From Cutibacterium modestum (GTDB lineage: Bacteria; Actinomycetota; Actinomycetes; Propionibacteriales; Propionibacteriaceae), in the NCBI RefSeq assembly GCF_008326345.1, contig NZ_BJEN01000001.1, positions 310,001-374,000 of the forward strand: 64,000 bases of DNA. Direction: 5' to 3'. The translations under genes were made by a program, and so were the position numbers. The notes beneath the pieces were generated by a model that ran no database searches, had not been told where the DNA came from, and saw only the letters and a list, made by a program, of their open reading frames with translations. Shown one piece after another: positions 7,560 to 16,720 of this stretch (its first letter is position 1; every line of letters begins with the position of its first letter).

Positions 7560-10076
7560 TTACCAGTCTCGCGACGTCGGGATTGGAGAAGAAACAATCG
7601 TCTCAGCAATACTGCCCGGAACCTCAGCGGTAATGAGAGAACCATCAGCCCGACGCAGGCCCGAGATCGGATGGGTAACCCGCAAGCTAGGACGCAACGG
7701 GCCCTGATCTAATAGCGGTACCCTGACCGGCTCAACCCCAATGTGGTAAAGCTCACCGCGCACTGTCACGTCGCGATCATGGCCCGAAAGTATTTGAAAC
7801 GTAATGGCGTCACGTTCCAGGTATACAAGCATGTGAGAATCACCAATGAGCATGTGATGCTTGATCGACGTCCACTGGGCCGGAAGTCTCGGATCGAAAC
7901 GCAGATTCTCCCGATCATTGCGCATGCCGACGAAACCGTGCACAAGACATCCCCACACTCCACCTGCCGAGGCAACGTGAACCCCGTCCGAAGCGTTGTG
8001 ATGGGTATCAGCCAGGTCACAGAAAAGAGCGTCAAGGAAGTAGTCCATCGCCATCTCCTGGTGGCCGACTTCTGCCGCCATCACCGACTGGCCCACCGCC
8101 GACAGACTCGAATCGCCCGTGGTGATGGGATCGTAGTATTCAAAGTCTGCAAGCTTGACGGCCTGAGTGAATTGATCCCCCTGCAAGAACAAAGCCAGCA
8201 CAACGTCTGCCTGCTTGAGCACCTGGAATCGGTAGATCACCAGCGGGTGGTAGTGCAGCAGTAGCGGCCGCTTGTTATCAGGGGTGTTCTTGAGGTCCCA
8301 GAGCTCACGTGAGAGGAATTGGTCATCCTGAGGATGGATGCCGAACGTGTCGTCGAAGGGGATCACCATCCCCGCCGCACACTCCTCCCAACCACCAACC
8401 TCATCTTCGGTGAGGTCTAGCTCTAAACACAGGTGCTCGTACCACAGCGGGTCCTCATCACGCATTCGCCTGATGACACCAGCAGCATCAATGAGGTTAG
8501 CCCTCGCCATGACATTGGTGTAAAGGTTGTTGTTAACGACAGTGGTGTACTCGTCGGGCCCGGTAACCCCGTGGATGTGGAATTCTCGACCACCGTTAAT
8601 GCGCCAAAAGCCTAGATCAGCCCACATTCGGGCGGTCTCGACGAGAACTGGTGCCGCGTCCCGGAAGAGGAAGGTCTTATCCCCCGTCGCTCGGGCATGG
8701 TTCATAATCGCATGGACGATATCGGCATTGATGTGATACTGAGCCGTACCAGCCGCGTAATAAGCGGATGCCTCCTCACCGGTGATTGTTCGCCACGGGA
8801 AGAGAGCTCCCCGTTCAGACAATTCCCTAGCCCGGTGCCGGGCTTGCGGGAGGGTATTAACTCGGAACCGCAGCGCATTCTCAGCGATTCGTGGATGGGT
8901 GTAGGTCAACATTGGGATGACGTACACCTCGGTATCCCAAAAGTAGTGACCTTCATATCCTGACCCCGTCACACCCTTTGCCGGAATGCCAAGTTGGTCT
9001 GCGCGGGCCGATGCCTGAGCGATCTGGAAGAGGTTCCACCTTACAGCTTGCTGAATACCGGTTGGGGCGCCCCTAACCTCAACGTCAGCCGTCATCCAGT
9101 AATCGTCAAGCCACGCACGCTGCTCGTCGTAATAGACGTTGTGTCCCTGTTCGCGCACTCGATCCAGGCTGCGACGCACTCGGTCGAACAGTTCATGTAC
9201 CGGCACACCGCGAGATGTGTGATAAGCCACGGCCTTATCGATGCGAATTGGTCGGCCTTGGGTAGCCTCAATGCGATATACCCGTTTCCCGATCCCAGGC
9301 TCAGTATCGATAAGGGACTCATACTCGTTCTCCGTGATGATCTCGTGATCGGCACCTACGGCTAGGGTCATCCCCGATCGTGCGGTGCAGAATCCCAAAA
9401 TCATGCGCTTATGAGAATGCCAATCCTTTTGCGGAATCAGCACCTTGTCGGCAAATTTACGAGTTTGGCGAGGGTCGGCAGCCTTCTCAGCGTCATCAGG
9501 TCGAGCGTGGTATTCGTCCATACCGTCCTGACGATTAAGGATCTGCGAGCTAATGACGATCGGGGCGTCGCCCTCGAGCATCGTCACTTCGATACTTATC
9601 AGAGCCATATGCCGGTGAGTAAAAGAGACCATCCGCGAGGTTGCCACTCGCAGCAGCTTGCCAGCCGGGGTGCGCCATACCAGTTCACGGTGCAGGACAC
9701 CCTCACGGAAGTCGATCCACCGTTTATATGACTGGATCTCGTTGACGCTGAGCAAGAGCGGCTCGTCGTCGACGTAGAGCTTCATAAGTTTGGCATCGGG
9801 GACGTTAACAATCGTCTGACCGGTACGTGCGAAGCCGTAGGCATTCTCGGCGTGATGGATGTCCCAGATTTCATGGAATCCATTAATGTAGGTGCCGTGG
9901 CTGAAAGAGTCACGGCCTTCAGATGGATTACCGCGCATACCGAGATAGCCATTACCGATCGAAAACAGCGTCTCTGTCGTACCTAGATCATCTGTACTGG
10001 GAACGGTCTCAACAATCGCCCACGGATCGTCGGGAAAGCGCCACCGATCCATCGGGTCGGTGCCCGTCCGCGTCAT
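7560..10076 (-). CDS. Glycoside hydrolase family 65 phosphorylase (maltose/trehalose/trehalose-6-P type)
   Basis: 838-residue GH65 protein that should phosphorolyse an alpha-linked disaccharide to beta-glucose 1-phosphate plus glucose (or glucose 6-phosphate). The all-beta N-terminal domain (about 1-300) precedes the (alpha/alpha)6 barrel, with the conserved GHYFWDTE motif near 377-383 and the catalytic acid Glu509 in VTGPDEY. The ATG overlaps the stop of the upstream beta-phosphoglucomutase gene by 4 bases, and that enzyme consumes the beta-glucose 1-phosphate product. The GH65/beta-PGM pairing recalls Rv3401-Rv3400 of M. tuberculosis. If the adjacent PTS imports trehalose as its 6-phosphate, trehalose-6-phosphate phosphorylase activity is plausible; maltose or kojibiose phosphorylase are alternatives. 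Confidence 0.88.
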   Translation of the reverse strand: MTRTGTDPMDRWRFPDDPWAIVETVPSTDDLGTTETLFSIGNGYLGMRGNPSEGRDSFSHGTYINGFHEIWDIHHAENAYGFARTGQTIVNVPDAKLMKLYVDDEPLLLSVNEIQSYKRWIDFREGVLHRELVWRTPAGKLLRVATSRMVSFTHRHMALISIEVTMLEGDAPIVISSQILNRQDGMDEYHARPDDAEKAADPRQTRKFADKVLIPQKDWHSHKRMILGFCTARSGMTLAVGADHEIITENEYESLIDTEPGIGKRVYRIEATQGRPIRIDKAVAYHTSRGVPVHELFDRVRRSLDRVREQGHNVYYDEQRAWLDDYWMTADVEVRGAPTGIQQAVRWNLFQIAQASARADQLGIPAKGVTGSGYEGHYFWDTEVYVIPMLTYTHPRIAENALRFRVNTLPQARHRARELSERGALFPWRTITGEEASAYYAAGTAQYHINADIVHAIMNHARATGDKTFLFRDAAPVLVETARMWADLGFWRINGGREFHIHGVTGPDEYTTVVNNNLYTNVMARANLIDAAGVIRRMRDEDPLWYEHLCLELDLTEDEVGGWEECAAGMVIPFDDTFGIHPQDDQFLSRELWDLKNTPDNKRPLLLHYHPLVIYRFQVLKQADVVLALFLQGDQFTQAVKLADFEYYDPITTGDSSLSAVGQSVMAAEVGHQEMAMDYFLDALFCDLADTHHNASDGVHVASAGGVWGCLVHGFVGMRNDRENLRFDPRLPAQWTSIKHHMLIGDSHMLVYLERDAITFQILSGHDRDVTVRGELYHIGVEPVRVPLLDQGPLRPSLRVTHPISGLRRADGSLITAEVPGSIAETIVSSPIPTSRDW

Positions 10077-10828
10077 GCCATCTCCTCAGCCATCTCGTCC
10101 AAGTCATCCACTACTCGGTCGGCACCGGCTTCGCGCAGCCGGTCAGCGCCTATGCCACGATTAACGCCAAGCACCATTCCAAAGCCTCCAACAACTCCCG
10201 CGCGGACTCCCGACACCGCATCCTCGACGACGACGCACTGCCCAGCAGGCACGCCGAGAAGCTCTGCCCCTCTCAGGTACGTATCGGGGGCAGGCTTGCC
10301 GGGCAATCCTTCTACCTTGGAGAGATTACCGTCCACCAGCACCGTGAAATCCTCGGCCATCCCAGCAGCTTCAAGTACTGCTGCGGCATTGCGTGACGAC
10401 GAGACCACCGCCATCGCGACACCATGCTTGTGAAGCATATCCACCCAACGTCGGGAACCCGGGTAGGGCTGGATACCATCGCGGACCAGCATCGTATTGA
10501 ACAGGTCATTCTTACGGTTGCCTAGCCCACAGATCGTCTGGGCGCCGGGGCCGTCAGAAGGGTCACCTTCCGGAAGGGTGATGCCGCGGCTGGCAAGGAA
10601 ATCGCGTACTCCGTCATATCGGGGCTTGCCATCGATGTAGGCGAAGTAGTCCTCGTCGGTGTAAGGGCTCTGACCTTGGTGTCGCGACAAGCCCTCGTTG
10701 AACATCTCCTGCCAAGCACGCATATGAATGAGCGCGGTAGGGGTCAAGACACCATCGAGGTCGAACAATACGGCATGGAACTTCTCATCGAAGGGGGTTG
10801 GGTCCATAGTCTCCATGCTATTCGTCAT
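10073..10828 (-). CDS. pgmB: Beta-phosphoglucomutase (HAD superfamily)
   Basis: Converts beta-glucose 1-phosphate to glucose 6-phosphate. The HAD nucleophile motif DLDG is at residues 23-26 (Asp23, general acid/base Asp25), followed by a helical cap (about 35-115); later motifs are VVSSSRNAA and the Lys of KPAPDTYL, then VVEDAVSG. The gene is upstream of and coupled to the GH65 phosphorylase, forming a two-gene disaccharide-phosphorolysis operon. The start is uncertain: GTG/ATG choices at 10828, 10816 and 10806 are all in frame and none has a strong ribosome-binding site at good spacing. Confidence 0.88.
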   Translation of the reverse strand: MTNSMETMDPTPFDEKFHAVLFDLDGVLTPTALIHMRAWQEMFNEGLSRHQGQSPYTDEDYFAYIDGKPRYDGVRDFLASRGITLPEGDPSDGPGAQTICGLGNRKNDLFNTMLVRDGIQPYPGSRRWVDMLHKHGVAMAVVSSSRNAAAVLEAAGMAEDFTVLVDGNLSKVEGLPGKPAPDTYLRGAELLGVPAGQCVVVEDAVSGVRAGVVGGFGMVLGVNRGIGADRLREAGADRVVDDLDEMAEEMA

Positions 10829-11003
10829 GTCGGGGAAGGGTCATCTCGGTTCGACGTCCAGGAAGAGTGTTTGCGCCCGTGCCTACCTCAAACGACGCGG
10901 TGCATCTGACCTCGTTGGCTGAGGCCGGTGGGCTCATGGCGGGAATCGTAATGATGCGGGATTCTGTGCCCCGAGCCCACGCGGATACTCAGCTAAACGA
11001 GCC

Positions 11004-11936
11004 TTAGAACAATGCGGCCGCCAACGAACGGCGAGCTGCGGCAACCTCAGGGGTGGATTGCCCGACCATCGCAAAAAGGTCAAGCAGTCGGGAACGAGCA
11101 GTCTCACGCTCCTCGTCACGGGTGGTGCGCACCACCTGGATGATCCGGTTAAAAGCATCAGTGGACCGTCCCCCCATCAACTCCACATCAGCGGCCGCCA
11201 ACTGGGCGTCAACGTCATCGGGATGTTGTTGAGCGGCGGTCAACAGGGCGGCGGAGTCTTTACCATCCAACCGTCCAAGCAGTGCCGCCCCGTTCCGGCC
11301 AGCGATAAGGACGGGATCATTCGGCTCCGAAGCTAGCAATGCGTCATAAGCCGCGACAGCCTCGTCGAACTTCCCGGCCTCCATGAGCTTCTCAGCCTCA
11401 ACGGTACGAGGATCCGGGCCGACCGATTCCTCGCTGCTCACCTCAACCCTCACCGGTTCTGCGCGTCCCACCATTCCTGCTGAGATCGCTGCCTGGATAA
11501 CCTGCTCGGTGATCTGGCGGAACTGCTGCTCATCGATGGTGCCCTGAGCCAGCGGGGCAAGCTGACCACCAATGACGGCGACGAGCATGGGGACGGCCTG
11601 AACCTTCAAGCTCTGGGCCAGCCGGGGCTGGGCATCAATATCGACGTGCACCAAAAGCCACTTGCCAGCGGCTTCGTCAGTAACCCGGCGCAGGACCGAT
11701 TCCATCTGCTCGGCACCATGGGCCTTTGGCGTTGTGAATTCCACCAACACCGGATGCTGCACCGATTTTTGGAGTAGCGAGTTGAAGTTTTCTTCGGTGC
11801 CTTCGATCACCCAGGTCCTGGCAGTTGCCGAGCCATTAGGGGTAACCGGTCCAGCAGAAGAATCGGCGGACCCGGCTGCGGCTGCCAGCGCCGACAGATC
11901 GACGGCATCGTGACGATGAATCGAGTCAGAAGACAT
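11004..11936 (-). CDS. YbbN-like thioredoxin-fold/TPR protein lacking CxxC
   Basis: About 310 residues, cytoplasmic. After an Ala/Ser-rich N-terminus (1-40), residues about 45-150 form a thioredoxin fold, but the redox motif is replaced by TTPKAHGAEQ (no cysteine), while the cis-Pro loop (VQAVPMLV) is kept. The C-terminal half (about 180-310) is helical and TPR-like (KFDEAVAAYDALL). This combination is the co-chaperone YbbN/CnoX type seen in actinobacteria, acting in protein holding rather than disulfide exchange (family knowledge). An in-frame ATG lies 9 bases upstream at 11945. It is divergent from pgm and in M. tuberculosis the counterpart (Rv1324) lies near glgB and the epimerase, as here. 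Confidence 0.82.
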   Translation of the reverse strand: MSSDSIHRHDAVDLSALAAAAGSADSSAGPVTPNGSATARTWVIEGTEENFNSLLQKSVQHPVLVEFTTPKAHGAEQMESVLRRVTDEAAGKWLLVHVDIDAQPRLAQSLKVQAVPMLVAVIGGQLAPLAQGTIDEQQFRQITEQVIQAAISAGMVGRAEPVRVEVSSEESVGPDPRTVEAEKLMEAGKFDEAVAAYDALLASEPNDPVLIAGRNGAALLGRLDGKDSAALLTAAQQHPDDVDAQLAAADVELMGGRSTDAFNRIIQVVRTTRDEERETARSRLLDLFAMVGQSTPEVAAARRSLAAALF

Positions 11937-12067
11937 GTCGTCCATTCAACCAGATGCATCGAACGAGCCTCGCCGGGATAGCTAACGGTCATGGCCGAAA
12001 ACGACGATAAGAGGCTGTTTCCAGCAGCAGCCTGTTGTGGCACACCACTCGGTGAGAGAATGAGCTC

Positions 12068-13699
12068 ATGGCTCATGAACGTGCTGGGAAACCTGCCCAG
12101 GAATCCGATCTCATTGACGTCGATGCCGTGCTGTCGGCCTACCACGACATCTCCCCGGACCCTTCGGACCCCGACCACATGGTCGTCTTCGGCACCTCGG
12201 GTCACCGCGGATCCTCTCTCGACGGTGCCTTCAATGACGCTCACATCGCCGCCACGACTCAGGCGATCGTGGAGTACCGCGCCTCTCAGGGGATCGACGG
12301 CCCGTTGTTCATTGGCAAGGACACCCATGCTCTATCTACGCCGGCCTGGACGACCGCTATTGAGGTGCTGTGTGCCAATGACGTCGAGGTCGTCGCCGAG
12401 CATGACGATGAGTGGACCCCGACCCCAGCGATCTCGCGAGCCATCATTGTTCACAACCGCTTGAGCGAGGGACGCCAGGCTGACGGAATCGTCGTCACCC
12501 CCTCACACAACCCGCCGCGCGACGGCGGATTCAAGTACAACCCGCCGCACGGTGGCCCGGCCGACACAGACGCCACCGGCTGGATTGCTGAACGTGCCAA
12601 CGAGTTGCTCGCCGATCCGTCAAGTATACGCCGCAAGCCTTACGAACAGGTGCGCGACGAGGTCTCACGTTACGATTACCGCAGCGCATATTGCGACGAT
12701 CTGCGCAACGTTATCAACCTCGACGCTATTGACAAGGCCGGCGTCCACATTGGCGCTGATCCGCTCGGCGGAGCCTCGGTTCAGTACTGGGAGTACATCG
12801 CAGACCACCTCGGTATTGATCTGACGGTCGTCAATCCCAAAGTGGATCCGACCTGGCGTTTCATGACTCTTGATTCTGACGGCAAGATCCGGATGGACTG
12901 TTCCTCCCCTTCAGCAATGGCCTCACTCATCGCGAACAAGAACGCTTACGACATCGCGACTGGCAACGACGCCGACTCTGACCGTCACGGCATCGTCACG
13001 CCAGACGCCGGTCTCATGAACCCGAACGCCTACCTGGCTGTGGCGATTGGTTACCTCTTTGCTCATCGTCCGGGGTGGGGCCCTGACGCCGGCATCGGCA
13101 AGACTCTGGTGAGCTCTTTCCTCATCGATAAGGTGGCGGCCGACCTGGGGCGTCGCCTTATCGAGGTGCCAGTGGGCTTCAAGTGGTTCGTGCCTGGCCT
13201 GATGCGCGGGGACATCGGGTTCGGTGGCGAGGAATCGGCCGGAGCATCTTTCCTCGATCTCGACGGCCAGACCTGGACCACGGACAAGGATGGCATCCTG
13301 CTCGCCCTACTTGCTAGTGAGGTCAAGGCCGTCACTGGTCGCTCCCCGTCTGAGCATTACACTGACTTGGAGAACCGTTTCGGTAAGTCCTACTACGCCC
13401 GCATTGACGCCGACGCCAAGCGCGAGCAGAAAGCCCGCCTCAAGGCCCTCTCCCCTGACGACGTCTCGGCTGACACCATCGCTGGCGAGAAGATCGAGAT
13501 GATCCTCACAAAGGCCCCAGGCAATGGCGCAACGATTGGCGGTATCAAGGTCATCACTGAGAATGCCTGGTTCGCAGCCCGTCCCTCGGGCACAGAAGAT
13601 AAGTACAAGATTTACGCCGAGTCCTTGCGCGACGCCGCCCACCTGGCCGCTGTGCAGGACGAGGCCCGCCACATCGTCGATCAAGCTCTCAACGACTGA
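12068..13699 (+). CDS. pgm: Phosphoglucomutase (alpha-D-glucose type)
   Basis: Interconverts glucose 1-phosphate and glucose 6-phosphate, linking glycogen/trehalose metabolism to glycolysis. 543 residues, the usual length of the E. coli Pgm type (about 546). The phosphoserine loop is TPSHNPP, preceded by GTSGHRG; the Mg2+ loop is GNDADSDRHG; the sugar-binding loop is GGEESAGAS; the phosphate-binding site is RPSGTED near the C-terminus. ATG at 12068; earlier in-frame initiation is not needed for the family N-terminus. Confidence 0.95.
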   Translation: MAHERAGKPAQESDLIDVDAVLSAYHDISPDPSDPDHMVVFGTSGHRGSSLDGAFNDAHIAATTQAIVEYRASQGIDGPLFIGKDTHALSTPAWTTAIEVLCANDVEVVAEHDDEWTPTPAISRAIIVHNRLSEGRQADGIVVTPSHNPPRDGGFKYNPPHGGPADTDATGWIAERANELLADPSSIRRKPYEQVRDEVSRYDYRSAYCDDLRNVINLDAIDKAGVHIGADPLGGASVQYWEYIADHLGIDLTVVNPKVDPTWRFMTLDSDGKIRMDCSSPSAMASLIANKNAYDIATGNDADSDRHGIVTPDAGLMNPNAYLAVAIGYLFAHRPGWGPDAGIGKTLVSSFLIDKVAADLGRRLIEVPVGFKWFVPGLMRGDIGFGGEESAGASFLDLDGQTWTTDKDGILLALLASEVKAVTGRSPSEHYTDLENRFGKSYYARIDADAKREQKARLKALSPDDVSADTIAGEKIEMILTKAPGNGATIGGIKVITENAWFAARPSGTEDKYKIYAESLRDAAHLAAVQDEARHIVDQALND

Positions 13700-14229
13700 C
13701 GGCCTAGCACGACATCGTCTCGAGCGGTCGGGACGATGTCACATCTCATGGACATTTCTTGGGTTTGGCTAGATTGGGTCCGGTAACCGGCCATCTGAAT
13801 CACTCGCTGGATCGTCAATCCGCGCTCTTCTGGGTTGTCGACATAGTCGATCTCCTGTAAGCCTTGGTCCTGCGCTGTTGGCTCAAAGACGAAGTGGCCA
13901 TAGCCGAGCAGCCGCCCCGGGAAAAGCTGGTGGACAGAAACATCGAGATTGCGCGTTATGGGCATTGTCGTCAGGTGCTGATCGAAAACCCGTGCACTCG
14001 GAACACTCGCATACCGGCAACGACGAAACGGTCCATGTGATCGAGATGAAAGCAAAGCGCTCCCCACGTCGCTACGACGACTCCCATGAGGAAGACGATC
14101 TCCCACCGCCTCTGCGCGAAAATCATGGAGACGAACAGCAGCACCGCAACAGCCATAGCGAGAACCGGTAGCACACGCACGACTCCAGTGCTTGGGAACT
14201 TCGTCGATAACGTACTCCCCTTTGCTCAC
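13681..14229 (-). pseudogene. PH-domain (YdbS-like) membrane protein, two compensating frameshifts
   Basis: The N-terminal 15 or so residues (SKGEYVIDEVPKHW) and the C-terminal part (FDQHLTTMPITRN, GRLLGYGHF, QDQGLQEIDY) are in one frame and match actinobacterial PH-domain membrane proteins. The middle, encoding two membrane helices (VLAMAVAVLLFVSMIFAQ and IVFLMGVVVATWGALCF), is in another frame. The first break lies near 14170-14182, where CGTGCGTGTGC looks like a 4-base duplication; the second is at 13989-13991, where one G (minus strand) is missing from a G-run before TTTTC. The two changes cancel, so the ends share a frame. As read, the membrane helices are scrambled. Real disruption or two sequencing errors are both possible. 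The tail reads through the pgm terminator. Confidence 0.7.
13711..13740. terminator. Hairpin after pgm
   Basis: Perfect 9-bp stem GACATCGTC / GACGATGTC with a 12-base loop, 11 bases past the pgm stop and inside the 3' end of the opposing PH-domain reading frame. Confidence 0.5.
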
Positions 14230-14235
14230 TCACAG

Positions 14236-14440
14236 GTTTGCTCACTAGCAGGAGACGGTCGACATCGAGATCAAAGAATCGGCGGATAACGTCAGGCAAG
14301 GAGAGCTACCCTCCCAACTCAAAACCCACTGAAAACCATGGGTAACCCGAACTGTGCCGTTCGGATCCGTGAGGTGTAGTACAAGCAAAACACCGCGGGA
14401 AACACGACGATAATCGTGTAAATTGTCTTCCTCACGTTCA
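14236..14440 (-). pseudogene. Remnant of a small membrane protein
   Basis: No intact gene exists between 14230 and 14728. On the minus strand a hydrophobic stretch (TIYTIIVVFPAVFCLYYTSRI) is followed, after stop codons and a frame change, by a coding-like stretch (VIRRFFDLDVDRLLLVSKPVSEQ) that runs into the start of the PH-domain gene. This looks like one decayed membrane protein gene upstream of the PH-domain pseudogene. I do not recognise the family. Confidence 0.3.
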
Positions 14441-14728
14441 CTACGGCTCCTGGCTCGGCACGCGGTTTCAAGGATGGGCATAGGGGGCGCTTCACAGTCA
14501 TTCTTGACCCAAGAACGGTTTGTTGACTACGCACAACGCTGAGGAGAACAGACGCCATTACCATGAAGCCACTTTTCCAGCTGATGAGTTGTTTGACCTC
14601 ATGAGCTATTCGAGTCACCGAGCGGGCACGACGCAGCGCAACATGGGTTTCGCTACCCCGTATCGCGAGGCTCCTGGAATACCTACCCCGCCAGGCTGGT
14701 CCTTGCCGGACAGTGCAAGGATTGAACC

Positions 14729-15187
14729 ATGGAGAACTTCAACAACGATCCCTTTGCGTGCATTGATCACGTCGGTTTCGCCGTCAAGGACATGGACGAG
14801 GCCATCAAGTACCACTGCGACGTCTTGGGCTTCCGGGTGCTCTTCCGTGAGAAGAACGAGGGGCATGGCGTCGAAGAGGCCATGCTCGGCACAGGAAAGC
14901 GCGGCGCGGAATCGACGGTCGTTCAGCTGCTCGCTCCGCTCGGCGAAGACAGCACCATTGGAAAGTACATTTCCAAGAACAAGAACATGATCCAGCAGGT
15001 GTGCTACCGCACCTACAACCTGGACAAGACGATCGCCACCCTCAAGGAGCGCGGTGCCGTCTTCACGGGCGAACCCTCCATCGGAACGGCTGGTTCTCGC
15101 GTCATCTTCCTTCATCCCAAGTACACCGGCGGTATCCTCATCGAGATCACCGAGCCCCCGGCCGGCGGCATGCCCTACAAGGACTGA
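14729..15187 (+). CDS. mce: Methylmalonyl-CoA epimerase (VOC superfamily)
   Basis: Interconverts (2R)- and (2S)-methylmalonyl-CoA, a step of the propionate (Wood-Werkman) cycle in propionibacteria. 152 residues made of two betaalphabetabetabeta modules. Aligned by eye to the P. shermanii enzyme, metal ligands His12, Gln65 and Glu141 correspond to His14, Gln66 and Glu139 here. The fourth ligand, His91, is replaced by Gln90 (IQQV instead of LHHM); I recall a similar Gln in the mycobacterial homologue. AAGGA lies about 8 bases before the ATG. It is monocistronic with its own terminator. Confidence 0.85.
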   Translation: MENFNNDPFACIDHVGFAVKDMDEAIKYHCDVLGFRVLFREKNEGHGVEEAMLGTGKRGAESTVVQLLAPLGEDSTIGKYISKNKNMIQQVCYRTYNLDKTIATLKERGAVFTGEPSIGTAGSRVIFLHPKYTGGILIEITEPPAGGMPYKD

Positions 15188-15204
15188 CACGCCACTGAGA
15201 TAAG

Positions 15205-15242
15205 AGGCCCTAGAGACCAACGTGATTTGGTCCCTAGGGCCT
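15205..15242 (+). terminator. Terminator after mce
   Basis: 16-bp stem with one A/C mismatch: AGGCCCTAG-A-GACCAA pairs with TTGGTC-C-CTAGGGCCT around a 6-base loop, 17 bases after the mce stop. Confidence 0.75.
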
Positions 15243-15322
15243 GTCTCGTCTCGGTGAGTTGCATGGTTGTCATTCGGTTTCGATTGGTACCGTTGAAGTC
15301 ACCTACTGAAAGGGGACCATCG

Positions 15323-16660
15323 GTGAGCATAAAAGACGTTTCTGACGGCCAATTCGACGAAGAGACCGGACTTAACCTCTTCGACGACACCGCCAGCGCT
15401 GCCGGTAGTTTCACCCATTCGATGTGGGGTTACGACCGCACGAGCGTCGATAACTATGTCCGGGAAATCGAGCAGCAGGTGTCGACCCTGAAACAGCTCA
15501 CCCGGCACCTGCGCGGGCAGGTGTCTCAGGCCCAAGCCGAGGCGACCCAGACTGATTTCAAACGTCTGGGGGTACACGCCACTGAGATCCTCACAGCCGC
15601 TGAAGCCCAGGCTAAGGACATCGTCGCTATGGCCGGAAGCGAAGCTGAGCGCATCAAGGAGGAAGGACGACGGGTTGCTGCCGATATGCGAGCTGCAGCC
15701 CAGACCGAGTCCGACGACATTCGCGTCGCAGGGCTAGCCAATCAGCGCGAGTTGCGTGATGAGGCGGCCAAGGACTCGCGGGCCGCAATCGAGCAGGCCC
15801 GCCATCAGGCCCGCACCATCGTCGAGCAGGCTGGCACTCATGCCGAAGCAATTGTTGCCGAAGCTCGCACCAAAGCCGGCACTATCGATCAGAATGCTCG
15901 TGCCCAGGCCGCCCAGATCCTTGATAAGGCTCGTTCGGAGGCCGCAACGATCACGACCACGGCGCGGAAAGACGCCGAGAGTATTACTAACGAGGCCCGT
16001 GCGAGCCACGATAAGGCAGCAGCCGAGATTAAGCAATTGCTCGAACAGGCAAGCGCCCATCAGCAGGCTAGTAGCGACAACGTCGCCAAGCGTACCCAGG
16101 AGGCCGACGCCATTCGTCAGAGCGCTCTAAAAGAGGCTGAGATTACACGCAACCAGGCTGCCCGTGACGCTGAGAACCGCATCGCAACCGCCCACCGTCA
16201 GGCTGCCATGATGAAGGAACGCATCGAGGAACAGTACGCCTGGCGTAAAGAGCAGCTTGAACGCGAAACTGCCGCTCTGTTGCAGCGCAAGAAGGCTGTC
16301 ATCGCGCAGCTCAATAATCTCAAGGCCTTGGCCGGAGAAGCCGAAAGCAATTACCCGGACGCTGATCCCTTCGCTGAACAAGTGGAAGAGGAGACTACCG
16401 AGGACACCACTATCGTCATCGATCCGAAGGCTCCTCAGGCTGGGCAGAAACCAGCCCCCAGCGGGACAGGCCAGTCAGATCAGTCGATTGCCGACGGTAA
16501 GGAGGCTGCTCCTCAAGACAATCGGGCCAACCAGCGCACCCAAGTTATTCCAGCAGTGAGGGATAACAAGTCCGCCCAACCCAGTGGTGCAACTGCTGCC
16601 GACGAGTCTGACAACGAGAAAACCCAAGTCCTCCCCCAAGGCACTGAGCCTGGGAAGTGA
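15323..16660 (+). CDS. DivIVA-like long coiled-coil protein
   Basis: 445 residues. Residues about 25-70 resemble a DivIVA N-terminal module (MWGYDRTSVDNYVREI), followed by about 270 residues of Ala/Glu/Arg-rich coiled coil and an acidic, Pro/Gln-rich tail. The tail carries three spaced copies of a T-x-V-[I/L] motif (DTTIVIDP, RTQVIPA, KTQVLPQ). Such proteins act in polar growth or septum-associated scaffolding in actinobacteria (Wag31, Scy, FilP types); a specific role here is inference. The GTG at 15323 is preceded by AAGGGGA with 7-base spacing and is preferred over an upstream in-frame start at 15227 that lies inside the mce terminator. Confidence 0.75.
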   Translation: MSIKDVSDGQFDEETGLNLFDDTASAAGSFTHSMWGYDRTSVDNYVREIEQQVSTLKQLTRHLRGQVSQAQAEATQTDFKRLGVHATEILTAAEAQAKDIVAMAGSEAERIKEEGRRVAADMRAAAQTESDDIRVAGLANQRELRDEAAKDSRAAIEQARHQARTIVEQAGTHAEAIVAEARTKAGTIDQNARAQAAQILDKARSEAATITTTARKDAESITNEARASHDKAAAEIKQLLEQASAHQQASSDNVAKRTQEADAIRQSALKEAEITRNQAARDAENRIATAHRQAAMMKERIEEQYAWRKEQLERETAALLQRKKAVIAQLNNLKALAGEAESNYPDADPFAEQVEEETTEDTTIVIDPKAPQAGQKPAPSGTGQSDQSIADGKEAAPQDNRANQRTQVIPAVRDNKSAQPSGATAADESDNEKTQVLPQGTEPGK

Positions 16661-16672
16661 GCTGAGGACAAG

Positions 16673-16710
16673 ACTGTGGGGCCCTGGCCAGGAGGACAAG
16701 GCCCCACAGT
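16673..16710. terminator. Bidirectional terminator
   Basis: Perfect 11-bp stem ACTGTGGGGCC / GGCCCCACAGT with a 16-base loop, between the convergent coiled-coil and nucS genes. Confidence 0.75.
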
Positions 16711-16720
16711 TGTGCACACG

